A stretch of DNA of 64,000 bases, taken from the NCBI GenBank assembly GCA_030522415.1, contig CM060124.1:25727454-25791453 (forward strand), written 5' to 3'. The notes beneath the pieces were generated by a model. The model made no database searches, had not been told where the DNA came from, and was given only the letters and a program-made list of their open reading frames with translations. This stretch comes from Channallabes apus. Its lineage: Eukaryota; Chordata; Actinopteri; Siluriformes; Clariidae. The translations under genes were made by a program, and so were the position numbers. Below, piece after piece: positions 55,229 to 64,000 of the stretch. Numbering within the stretch: the first letter of the stretch is position 1; each line of letters opens with the position of its first letter.

Positions 55229-56212
55229 TCAGTCTTGGAGGCGTGAAGGCGGTCGGCGCTGTGTACGCCGGGGTCCTTTTGTGGAGAAGCACATTGTGCC
55301 GGAGGCGGTACGGCCTCCGCAGAGGTCGATGTCTCGCCGGCGGCGTGCGGCTGGTAAGGCGCAAGACGGTCTCGGTGGAGCAAAACTCGCGCACCGCCCC
55401 GCCAACCGCACCCGGTAGATAAACTCAGAGAGCTGAGCGAGTACCGTACAGGGGCCCACCCAGTGAGACGTGAGATTGGGTGAAAGACCTCTTTTCCTTC
55501 CGGAACACACCAACACCTGCTCACCAGCAGCAAAGCCTCGACCCCTGGCAGTGAATGTCCACGCCCACACGCTCCACAGGTGCCCCCACCCGAAAGTCCT
55601 GCAGCGGTGCCCGTGAGCGCTGGGTGGGGCCTTTCTTTGCCGTGTAGTACCGTTCACTGTCCTGCTGCGGCGCAAGCGAAATGACTGCGGGCGAGTACCT
55701 CGGCACACGCGCTCCTCACCTCGCTCGCAGTACCGACGACGCGCTTTGCTGCCCGGATGTTCACCTGGCACGCCCACTGGCGCTCGTCCGACGGCTGCTG
55801 GGGTACGCTGTCCCTCAGACCTAGGAACGTTGCCTCGGCATCGCCGCGAAACCCCAGAGACTTTTCCGTTGTCTAGCCGTGACGGGTAGCCCTGTCCCCG
55901 GCTAGATTCACCTACCGAGTGCCCCCGAGCTGCGGGCGGTCGCTCGGCTCTTTCGCCGTGATGCACCGCAGTTGTGGGTTCAGCGCGCTGTGCTGTGCGT
56001 AGCGCCTCGGTGAGGGAAGCTGGTGCTGCTAACCTGATGTGCTCACCGACCCGCGGCAGTCGGAGCCCTCGAAGAAAAGCGCGATACGCTAGCTCTTCTT
56101 GTTTATTCGGCTCGCACTCTGGATAGCCCCGGCGCGCCAGGCCTCTTAAGTCCATGGCGAACGCGCCCAGTGGCTCGACGCGTGCCGCTCGCGGACCGCC
56201 AGCTCCTCGCAC
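55229..56212 (-). pseudogene. gypsy gag C-terminal part fused to integrase tail pieces
   Basis: 327 codons, minus strand. It opens with the later capsid region (VEPLGAFAMDLRGLARRGYP, ELAYRAFLRGL, LTEALRTAQRAE) in a different frame from the gag start at 56658. After a stretch with no recognised domain it reads RKRGLSPNLTSHWVGPCTVL and LSEFIYRVRLAGR, the integrase C-terminal region, whose continuation LHRDRLAPY is in another frame near 55400. Another frame at about 55560-55640 shows GAPVERVGVDI, the first integrase aspartate. The intervening pol domains are gone, so more than one deletion plus frameshifts is implied. Confidence 0.75.
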
Positions 56213-56658
56213 GCTGCTTCTTGACGGTCACCGGCGCCGAACCGGAGGTGAAGCGACTCGCAAACCTTTGCCCAGTCTTTCCGATCATCGGCCCGGAGGT
56301 CTTCCAGAGCCCGGAGCGTGGCGCCCTTCAGCGAGAGTGCAACCCTTACGGCCGTTTCCGCCGGAGACCAGCCTGCGAAGTCGGCGGCTAGCTCCACTTG
56401 GTCGAAGAACGCGTAGGGTTCGACGGCGCCGTTGTAGGAGGGAAGGCGCAGCTGCAGCGCACATCGCCGGCACGGAGCTGTAGCTTGCGCAGCGTCAACG
56501 TTGAGCTCCGTTCCGAGATCCAGTGCCGGGATCCTCATCTCGCCGCTCCGCTTTCGTGGTGCCGCTTTGCTGGCACTGGTTCCGTCCGGGAAATGCTTCT
56601 TCTTCCGGAGTTGTGCTGCAACTCGGCGGCCTTCCTGAATCTTTCGCAGGTCCTCCAC
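56146..56658 (-). CDS. gag: gypsy gag N-terminal part (frameshifted)
   Basis: 170 codons from the ATG at 56658, 25 bp beyond the primer site. Basic N-terminus (RRVAAQLRKKKHFPDG), then the capsid domain start: LRLPSYNGAVEPYAFFDQVE and WSPAETAVRVALSLKGATLR, ending with LHLRFGAGDRQE. The last ~20 residues leave the family frame because of a small indel near 56170-56215; the gag sequence continues in the frame ending at 55229. It would form the particle shell. The break probably makes it inactive. Confidence 0.75.
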   Translation of the reverse strand: MEDLRKIQEGRRVAAQLRKKKHFPDGTSASKAAPRKRSGEMRIPALDLGTELNVDAAQATAPCRRCALQLRLPSYNGAVEPYAFFDQVELAADFAGWSPAETAVRVALSLKGATLRALEDLRADDRKDWAKVCESLHLRFGAGDRQEAACEELAVRERHASSHWARSPWT

Positions 56659-56683
56659 CGTTCACTCTAACTCAAAACTCTCC

Positions 56684-56701
56684 ATCCCACTTCTGACACC
56701 A
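56684..56701 (-). other. tRNA-Leu primer binding site
   Basis: Minus-strand TGGTGTCAGAAGTGGGAT, one base from the LTR, is complementary to the 3' end of vertebrate tRNA-Leu (CAG type) including CCA. Confidence 0.85.
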
Positions 56702-56702
56702 A

Positions 56703-56952
56703 TGTAGCGTTTTTCGACGCTAGCAGGGATCTTGGAGGACGAGTGAGCTTACTTGCTCCCCAATGCAAATGGCTGGGGAGTAGTTTATTACTCTCAGCAC
56801 AAGCACATATACACAGGTCAAGCACACACACACATACACGCACCCAACTTGGCCGAAGCCACTAACCTAAACACACTTCTCTCTCATGGTAGACACAGAG
56901 AAAACCCCCGCAAAGCATGACGGTCTTCAGCCGCCGGCCCGCCCACGCCACA
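56703..56952 (-). repeat. gypsy 5' LTR
   Basis: 250 bp, near-identical to 54938-55185, with an extra CA unit. Confidence 0.88.
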
Positions 56953-57021
56953 ATATACAGTATCTATATTGAAAAATTCTATTTAAATATTTTATTGTAC
57001 TGCCTAAAAATTTCGCATTTA

Positions 57022-57836
57022 GGCCTTGTTCACACGGGCGCTAAAATCGACCGGCTTTCAGCCGTTCGTAGCGTCCGGTGACCGCGGATGAAGCGCCGAG
57101 GGTTTTCTACACATAGGAGTCAATGACGGTGTTCACACGGGCTTTTGTGACGTGCGTTTGTCCGACTGCGCGTTCACACGGTGATAAAAAACCGTTGCAT
57201 GCAGCTTTTTCTTGCCGTTCAAATCCCAACGAACGCAAGGAAACCGCGTCTAGTTCGTTTTCTCCGAGTCCATTTTACGCTTCGGAGGACCGGATATATC
57301 CCATGATCCTACATGCTATACATACTGTAGGGAAATGTGGAAAAAAGGCTAAATAAAATGCTTAAGAAATAAAACTTGCGCGGAAATGTTCGCATTACTT
57401 CATAAACCACAAAAAACTTCCTTTAATCCGATGTTGTGCAGTCAGGGGGTGAACCCAGTAGCAGCGGCGATTTTTTTTCTCTCCCTACGTCGCCGTATTA
57501 TTTGTAAAACTATTTTTATATATTATATAAAAATATAATATTTTCATTAGAATGTTTAAAACAATAAGATTAATGTCTAATATAGCTAAATGGTCCATAT
57601 TAAAAGGAGGCACCTCAAATAAAATGACAAGGGCTTTCATATCCACTTCCCAACACACTGCCCGCACAGGTTAAACACACAAACTACAATTTGGGCTGCA
57701 GGCTGTCGTTAGACAGAGACAAACGAACGCCAGTGTAGAAGTCAATCGAGCGGCACTACAAAACACAACATAAACGTATAGGACGTTCAGAGCTCGTTCG
57801 TTTATCCAAAAATTTAACACTCGTGTGAACAAGGCC
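57022..57836. mobile_element. 815-bp MITE, TTA target duplication
   Basis: Ends GGCCTTGTTCACACGGGCG and (reverse complement of the right end) GGCCTTGTTCACACGAGTG. TTA at 57019-57021 and 57837-57839. TWA duplications fit PIF/Harbinger. Non-coding interior. Confidence 0.88.
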
Positions 57837-57939
57837 TTAAGGTCACTTTTATACGTTTTACAGTTGTATAAGCAGTCCACTGCACATCAAGTGTATGGTT
57901 TTGTATGTGACAACATTTATATTTAAATAAACAGCAGTT

Positions 57940-58320
57940 TTATACCAATCGGTTTATTAATAGAATATGAGATCATTTAAAGCTTCATCCTAAAACACTA
58001 TATGTTGCACTTAATGCCTTGAATAGTATTTTTGCCATTTTATGGCTTCGTTCTAAATTCAGCTGTAGTTTGTTCCTACTACAATTTCATTTAATTTAGG
58101 TTGCATTCAAAACACTAAAATTGTGTATAGTTCAACTATTTACTAAAATCTTGAACAATTTAGAGCTCTATTATTAATCCCATTCACAATTAGTTAGGCT
58201 CTGTCACAAATACTGGAATTGTAGAATTTCTGCTGAGGTTTCTTACTAAAAGGTCAATTATTTTATAGCTAACCCCCTCCTAAAATTCATAGCAATAGTC
58301 ACAACAAAATTCAATACCAA
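57940..58320. repeat. ancient ~55-60-bp tandem array, left part
   Basis: Diverged units share 'ttaggctctgt.acaaatac', 'agttagtgtt' and 'cttactaaaa.g.caatttta'-like blocks. Resumes at 58590 beyond a SINE remnant. Confidence 0.5.
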
Positions 58321-58393
58321 ATAATCCATCCATCCAGGACCATTTCTTTAACCTACTGTAGTTACTGTAGGACCTCCAGTCAACATTCACATT

Positions 58394-58575
58394 CACACAC
58401 TACGGGCACTTTGGGAATGGCAATTAGCCTAATCTGCATGTCTTTGAACTGTGCAGAAACCCACCAAACACAGGGAAAACATGTAAACTCCATGGACACA
58501 GACCCCAAATGAATCAAACCTACCCCTTGGAGGTGCAAGGCAGCAGTACTAACCATTAAGTCCCAGTGCTGCCAA
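58394..58575 (-). mobile_element. diverged DANA/Mermaid-type SINE
   Basis: 'cacactacgggcactttggg', 'caattagcctaatctgcatg', 'aaactccatggacacaga', 'tggaggtgcaaggcagcagt'. Tail missing. Confidence 0.8.
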
Positions 58576-58589
58576 TCCTAAATGATAAA

Positions 58590-58835
58590 ATTGGCAAATT
58601 CTTAATCTAATTAGTGTTCTTATGAAAACATTTTTAGGAATTATTTGAAATGCCACCATTCAGACCTAATTAGTGGTGTTTAAAGATGAACTATTTTAAG
58701 GTCCTATCTCAATCAGTAGAATTCTCACCTAGTTAGTGTCCTAATTAGAGGGTTCTTCTCTCCCCTTTAGCAATTTTAAGGCTCTGTTCCAAATAATAGA
58801 ACAGTTGTCTTGTTTGTATGTTTGCTACAGAGTTT
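58590..58835. repeat. ancient ~55-60-bp tandem array, right part
   Basis: 'ttaaggtcctatctcaatca', 'gttagtgtcctaattaga', 'ttaaggctctgttccaaata' repeat the units seen at 57940-58320. Confidence 0.5.
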
Positions 58836-58912
58836 GTCTCTTCATATTATTAAGTTGTAGCACAGGTTGGCATAATGTAATGAGAATAAAAGCTAATAGT
58901 GGCTCACATGAT

Positions 58913-60393
58913 CAAATCAAATCAAATTAAATTCAAATTTTATTTGTCACATACACAGTCATACACAGTACGAAATGCAGTGAAATGCTTATACGACCGC
59001 GAGTGACCTTAAAAATAAAAATAAAATAAAACTTATACGTAAGGAATAAATATGAATAAAAAGAAATTACTAAAGAAAATAAACTTAACTAGTAAGATAA
59101 ATAAGGGCATGATAAAAACATTACAAAATATAGAAATATGGAAATATATATAAAAAAGTTATATATAAATTATATAAATTTGAAAGTGGCAGTGGTTGTA
59201 CAAATATGCATAAAAACTGACTTATTAAAGTGTCTTGTGCAATGGTCCAGATATATAAATATGTAGTGCAAGTGTGTATGAATGTGTCCATGATTGTTCA
59301 GTCAATGTTTTAAAGATGTTATTAGTCCTGTGTGGTGATGTGATTGAGAGACCTTATCGCCTGTGGGAAGAAGCTCCTCCTCAGTCTCTCTGCATTGGCC
59401 TTCAGGGAGCGGAATCGCTTCCCAGACCGCAACAGAGTGAACAGTCCATTGTCGGGATGGCTGAGGTCCTTCACGATCTTCCTGGCCTTGGTCCAGCACC
59501 GCTTGCTGTAGATCGAGTGCAGGTCAGGGAGCTCAGTGCGGATGTTGCGCTCAGCTGATCGCACCACCCTCTGTAGAGCTCGTCTGTCCTGCATGGTGCT
59601 GTTCCCGAACCAGGTCGAGATGTTTCCCGTCAGGATGCTCTCTATGGTGCAGGAGTAGAAATTCCTGAGCACCTTGGAGGGCAGTCTGAAGTCTCTCAAG
59701 CGTCTGAGGTGGTAGAGACGCTGTCGGGCTTTTTTCACCACGGTGTTGATGTGACAGGACCATGACAGGTCCTGCGTGATGTGCACACCGAGGTATCTGA
59801 AGCTGTCCACTCTCTCCACTGGGCTCCTGTTGATGATGGGGGTCTGGTAGTTCCTCTCCTGCTTTGTACTGAAGTCTACTATCAGCTCCTTTGTCTTGCT
59901 GACGTTCAGGAGGAGATTGTTTCTCTGGCACCAGTTCTCCAGATTTCCAACCTCCTCCAGGTAGGTCGACTCATCGTTGTTCGTGATCAGGCCCACCACG
60001 ACAGTGTCGTCAGCAAACTTGATGATGGTGGTGGAGTTGGTACTGGCCACGCAGTCATAGGTGTACAGAGAGTACAGTAGGGGGCTCAGAACACAACCCT
60101 GGGGAGCTCCAGTGCTGAGAGTGAGGGAGGCTGAGACATGTCCACCCATCCTTACTGCCTGTGGTCTGCCAGTTAGGAAGTTGGAGATCCACTGACACAT
60201 AGATGAGCTGAGTCCCAGATGCTCCAGCTTGGTGGTGAGTGTGGAGGGAATTATGGTATTAAATGCAGAGCTTTAGTCGATGAAGAGCATTTTCACATAA
60301 TTCCCCCTCCGAGTGTCCAGATGAGTGAGAGATGTATGGAGGAGATGAGAGATAGCGTCATCCGTAGAGCGGTTTGGACGGTAAGCGAACTGT
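58913..60393 (-). mobile_element. 5'-truncated LINE (CR1/L2/Rex1 range)
   Basis: Runs on the minus strand from an RT fragment beginning [13 protein letters not shown] at about 60393 to a 3' UTR ending in a TTTGAATT/TTTGATTT-rich tail at about 58913. An in-frame TAA at 60275-60273 sits in the conserved FID.SSAFNT motif. 5' truncation is usual for LINE copies. Confidence 0.88.
59322..60200 (-). CDS. LINE reverse transcriptase, C-terminal two thirds
   Basis: 292 codons in the same frame as the upstream fragment, downstream of the TAA at 60275-60273. Visible motifs: [19 protein letters not shown] (motif B), [11 protein letters not shown] (catalytic FADD at residues 62-65), [25 protein letters not shown] ([20 protein letters not shown]) and the C-terminal [28 protein letters not shown]. 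The enzyme would copy LINE RNA at a nicked target. Missing: endonuclease, fingers and ORF1. Otherwise open to its natural end, so the insertion is moderately young. Confidence 0.9.
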   Translation of the reverse strand: MCQWISNFLTGRPQAVRMGGHVSASLTLSTGAPQGCVLSPLLYSLYTYDCVASTNSTTIIKFADDTVVVGLITNNDESTYLEEVGNLENWCQRNNLLLNVSKTKELIVDFSTKQERNYQTPIINRSPVERVDSFRYLGVHITQDLSWSCHINTVVKKARQRLYHLRRLRDFRLPSKVLRNFYSCTIESILTGNISTWFGNSTMQDRRALQRVVRSAERNIRTELPDLHSIYSKRCWTKARKIVKDLSHPDNGLFTLLRSGKRFRSLKANAERLRRSFFPQAIRSLNHITTQD

Positions 60394-62472
60394 AGTGATT
60401 AACTGCAACCTGACTGGTTAATTAAATTGAACTTAAAATCCCCCTTTACTGACCCACGGTAGAAACCACTAGTCAGATGACTAGCAAGCACACTATTTGC
60501 TAACAAGAAAAAATGCTTTAATAGTACATAATGGTAGAGAGGGTGCCTTTCTTGCTTTTCATTTAAGTTTGTTTAATAGCTTCTTACTTATTAGTGTGAC
60601 TACTGATAAGCACTGTTTTTCCTGAATGCTTGCCTTTGAGGTACTGCCAAAGAAAAGTTTGAGTCACAGAAAAGAAGCAAGAGAAGAAAAAGAGAAAGGA
60701 AAGAAAATGTAAAAGGAGTGTGTTTGGCAGCGGGGGAAAAAATAGACTACAAGAAGAGCCACTAGAAGAGATTAGTGTTGACAGGAAATGAAAATGTCCT
60801 CCTTTGTTCCAGCCGTTTGTTCTCGTCTCCATCGCCTGGTTTGTTGGAGCTTGGACAGAAAAACAAAAGGCCATAAAATAGGGAAGAAAGAAAAGAATAT
60901 GTGAGGAGAAAGTAAAAGAAATAAACTACAGAGGAAGTTCTCAAGCTTTTGAGACTTCATCACTTTCATCGAAAATGGCTCCGTTATTCTCTCAATTTTT
61001 TTTTAAAGTTCTGGATTATAAACAGATACCTCTTTATTTTATGCAGCACATGGACATGGACCACCATGGTGATTTAAAAATAAATGTTCATAACAAGAAA
61101 AAGAAAACCTTTCAGATAACTGAAATATATGATGCATACTGTAAAGAAACAAACTATAATTTGTCTGGCTTGCTGAAAAAAACTTTTACAGTAGCTGCTT
61201 TAATGAAAGTACCCAAAATTTAATTCTTTTCCTTCAAGTATTCTTATCGCATGACGCTTCCATCCACCCTTGGCCTGACATGTCAGTGCTTTGTTCTTAC
61301 ACAAAGGGGCTTTTTTCTTTTCTTTTTTCTTTTCTGATGACATACCGATGATCAACATGTGCTCAGTGCTGAATTTCTACTGAAGTTTCTTAAGGCTCTG
61401 TACTCGGTCCTCTTGTGTTTTTCCTATATACTTTCTCTGTCAGTGAGATCACATGCTAATATATTACAAAATAAACTAAAACTCTGGAAGCTCTCAACAA
61501 TATAAAGTGTTCAACATTTATGTGTACGAAGTCAGTATTGACTGCACAAGCTTCTATTATCAAACAATGAGGTAGGCATTTCTGTATACTTTTTCAAACA
61601 ATGCCATCAAATTAGCCTTGTCTTTGTCATTTTGACCCATGGCTTTGCAGACCTAATGCAAGTAAAAGTGGAACCAGTTGTTTGAAATCTGTTTTAAAGT
61701 ATGGAAATTATATTCCTGGCAACTCCAAACTGTCTGGCAATGTCCGCTTGCATTGAACCAAAGTTGACGCATTCTGACCACCCTCTCTCTCCCACTCTAT
61801 CTCCTAATGTTGGCACGTAATAGTGTCAAAACAAAATGCATAAACGGAAGGTTTCCTTAGTTTTAATAACACACCATGTCAGCTGTATATAACCACATAC
61901 AGTAGCAGGTTAGGCTATGCACGATAAAATAACACACTACCTAACGAGAGTAATTTTGCCTAACTTGTATTCTAGATTTTAGGTTTTGGTCACAGTACAA
62001 TTTGTTTTTCTTTAAAAGTGCAACGTTTCTTTTGTCCATAAGTACAGCAAAGAAGCACCACTTACGGTGGTGGCTACAGTAGTACAGTAGATTGGCATTT
62101 TGAGTAAATTATGAAGTCTTTAATCATGAAGGCTCTTAAGATATATCTTATATTAAGTGATTACTTTTCTAAGTGTATTTCTCGAACTGTCTCTTAGGAG
62201 TCTTCTTAAGTCGCTGCCTCTTATGTCCGACGTTACAAGGCGCTGTCTACAGTGAAGGTACTGAATTAGCTGACATCGGTGGCTCAGGAATCGATTTTTC
62301 ACTCCTTTTTGTATGACAGGGTTAAGAAAGACGGCACTTTCTATGTAAATTAAACAATGCACAAAATTCTTCCAATAACGTTTACTTCGACATGGGTTAA
62401 CTTATCAGTACTAGCATGCTATAATAGACAAATATATAAATTAAATCACCAAACTATCGCTAATATTTTCAT
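60394..62472. other. AT-rich DNA, no gene seen
   Basis: Purine-rich at 60660-60760. Open frames at 60584-61223 show no familiar domain. Nothing else recognised. Confidence 0.4.
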
Positions 62473-62483
62473 TACATCCCTTC

Positions 62484-62830
62484 TGTTACGTCCCAGTCTA
62501 GGGTTGGGCCATTCAGCAATGTTAAGGGGGAATAATTGTAAGCTGGAGAAGGAGTGTGGTACTGTTTCAACTCAAGAACGAAACACACGTAATAGATGGT
62601 AAATTATATATTGAAGAACATACTATATTTACAAGATAACCGGTATAAACTTTAGGGTGGACCAAGGCCAAAACAACAAACAGAAAAACTGATTAAGAAA
62701 AGGTCTAACTTCCCTACAAAAGAAAACATAAATTAAACACAATTTGCTAAACTAACTCCCTATCCATAAACAGTTAAGAAAAAACCCCTCCCACACCCAA
62801 CAAAAATGGCAGCCACACCCCTACAACCGG
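62484..62830. other. possible LTR end
   Basis: TGTTACGTCCCAGTCTAGGG at 62484 is like the terminus of several fish LTR elements read on the minus strand. No second copy lies in the window and the other end is not defined. Speculative. Confidence 0.25.
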
Positions 62831-62931
62831 TGAAAAAAAGAGAAATACTGTATATACATAAAACACTAACACTTTATACAAAGACTAAACATTTACTTAC
62901 ATACAAAAGATACTACGTTTCGTTTTGGTGC

Positions 62932-63230
62932 CGTGATTACGTTTCCATCTTTCCACGCAAAAACTTAAACATATTTAACATGCGTAAGCTCGCGGACCTT
63001 ACAGATCTTCGCGGAACGTCAGACTTAGTCACGTTAGTCATGGTGACTAATACCCATATCTCGCCTATGCGGCTTGACTCACGGTGATATACGATATTAG
63101 GCACTGTGAGCTGCCGCGATTGCCTGCGACGTTCCGCAAGATTCTGCAAGGTCCAGAAGCTTCCGTGAGGACCGGCAAAAAGATTTAACATGTTTAATTT
63201 TTCACAAGGAAAGATGGAAACGTAATCACA
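62932..63230. repeat. large imperfect inverted repeat
   Basis: Left arm 'gtgattacgtttccatcttt' (62933 on) and right arm ending 'aaagatggaaacgtaatcac' (63229). Pairing continues inward through 'ttaaacatatttaacatg' and 'catgtttaatttt', and 'cgcggaacgtc' with 'gacgttccgc'. Arms of about 110-125 bp with gaps, loop of about 70 bp. Could be a MITE or foldback element. Confidence 0.75.
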
Positions 63231-64000
63231 GCGCAAAAACACACCGTGAATCATGATGAACCCTACTTACGGCCACAGCGCAAGACTGCGCAGGTGGAAT
63301 AGTGGTATAGGACCGCATCTCACAGCGAGTCAAACCGCATAAGTGAATAGGGGTATTAAGCATTACAATCACCCAGAAAAATTTATTGATGCTGACTCCC
63401 AAGTTTATTTTCTCATTTAACTAAATCAAATTTCATCATAAAATAAAACGTGTCAAAAGAAAAGTCCATCCAGTCATGAATGATGGCTAATGATCAATGA
63501 AACATTTTAAACAAAAAGCAGTAAGCAGCTGGACACTGGGATGTAGAGCGTAAGTATGACGCGTTGGCCTGGCAAGCGCAGGTCTGAGCAGGTCAAGAAG
63601 CTTCATAATCTGTTGCCTTGGAAGGCGAAACCTTATTTTAAATAGCCACCTCAGATAAAATATGAAATATTTCCTAAAGGAAAAACTTACATGAACCATG
63701 TATGGCGCCGTCTTCAGTTTAGCACAACAACACGCTGTATCGCTGCCTAATTGTTTGCCACCTGTTTAATATTAAAAGTGATGGCCAATTTTAATGCATT
63801 AGTCACATTATGAAAAAGTCGCTCTATTAGTTCTGATATAAAATTCTTAAACAGGTCTACAGTATATTCCATCATTAATACGACTTTGATAACGTGCCAT
63901 AATGTGTTTGCATACACTGCTGATTTATAAAGACTGCTGCTCAGTGGCGGCGACTAGCGTCTCGAGCTGAAACTACGCTAAGAATGAGTTAGTCCAGGAT
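63231..64000. other. AT-rich DNA, no gene seen
   Basis: No coding frame with recognisable motif and no clear repeat. Confidence 0.4.

Larger units (their letters stand above)
54938..56952 (-). mobile_element. Ty3/gypsy element with most of pol deleted
   Basis: LTRs of 248 and 250 bp (54938-55185, 56703-56952) differ by a CA unit and a few bases. Termini are TGTGGCG...CGCTACA on the minus strand. ATAT flanks both sides, possibly a 4-bp target duplication. The primer site matches tRNA-Leu. The interior keeps gag and two short integrase pieces but no protease, reverse transcriptase or RNase H. A deletion derivative that could move only with outside enzymes. Confidence 0.88.

Overview
The window looks like nuclear DNA of a teleost fish, probably an otophysan and possibly a catfish. 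This rests on the DANA/Mermaid-type tRNA-derived SINE that recurs about fifteen times, the many Tc1/mariner, PIF/Harbinger and hAT fragments, the L2-like and RTE-like LINE remnants, the Tf1/sushi-type chromovirus and the abundant dinucleotide and tetranucleotide repeats. The species assignment is inference; no search was possible. I recognise no host protein-coding exon, rRNA or functional tRNA gene. All convincing protein homology belongs to mobile elements. The unique sequence between them is AT-rich, with several blocks full of homeodomain-like TAAT/ATTA words. That is what a gene desert or a very large intron near a developmental gene would look like.

Layout. 1-9.7 kb: two Tc1-like transposase fragments, a DANA-type SINE, a decayed gypsy LTR/gag remnant, a GACGTC-rich palindromic array holding a SINE, and a tRNA-Gly-headed SINE with a 12-bp target duplication. 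9.7-12.9 kb: a 2-kb element with about 230-bp terminal inverted repeats, the 3' end of an RTE-like LINE and a Tc1 remnant. 12.9-18.6 kb: a nearly intact 5.2-kb chromovirus (500-bp LTRs, 6-bp target duplication) inserted in a degenerate ~70-bp tandem array. 18.6-22.4 kb: microsatellites, AT-rich DNA and a possible conserved non-coding block. 22.4-24.6 kb: a non-autonomous LTR retrotransposon with identical 351-bp LTRs, a 5-bp target duplication and one intact proline-rich ORF. 25-32.6 kb: SINEs, an L2-like LINE 3' half and a Tc1 element carrying an insert. 32.6-45 kb: several MITEs, a mariner split by a SINE, another Tc1, a second L2-like LINE split by a MITE, and a Harbinger remnant inside a short-unit tandem array. 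45-54.9 kb: tandem duplications, a hAT MITE nested in a SINE, a duplicated ~290-bp segment and a large GT minisatellite. 54.9-57.8 kb: a gypsy element that has lost most of pol, then a Harbinger-type MITE. 58-64 kb: an ancient tandem array, a 5'-truncated LINE, a possible LTR and a large imperfect inverted repeat.

How the parts relate. Two LTR elements of very different content, the chromovirus and the non-autonomous element, both show the signature of self-primed reverse transcription: the first ~10 nt of the predicted transcript are complementary to the sequence next to the 5' LTR. The gypsy at 55-57 kb instead has a tRNA-Leu primer site. The tRNA-Gly SINE shares its 3' tail with the RTE-like LINE 4 kb away, which suggests a LINE/SINE partnership. 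Many insertions are nested, so their relative order can be read directly.
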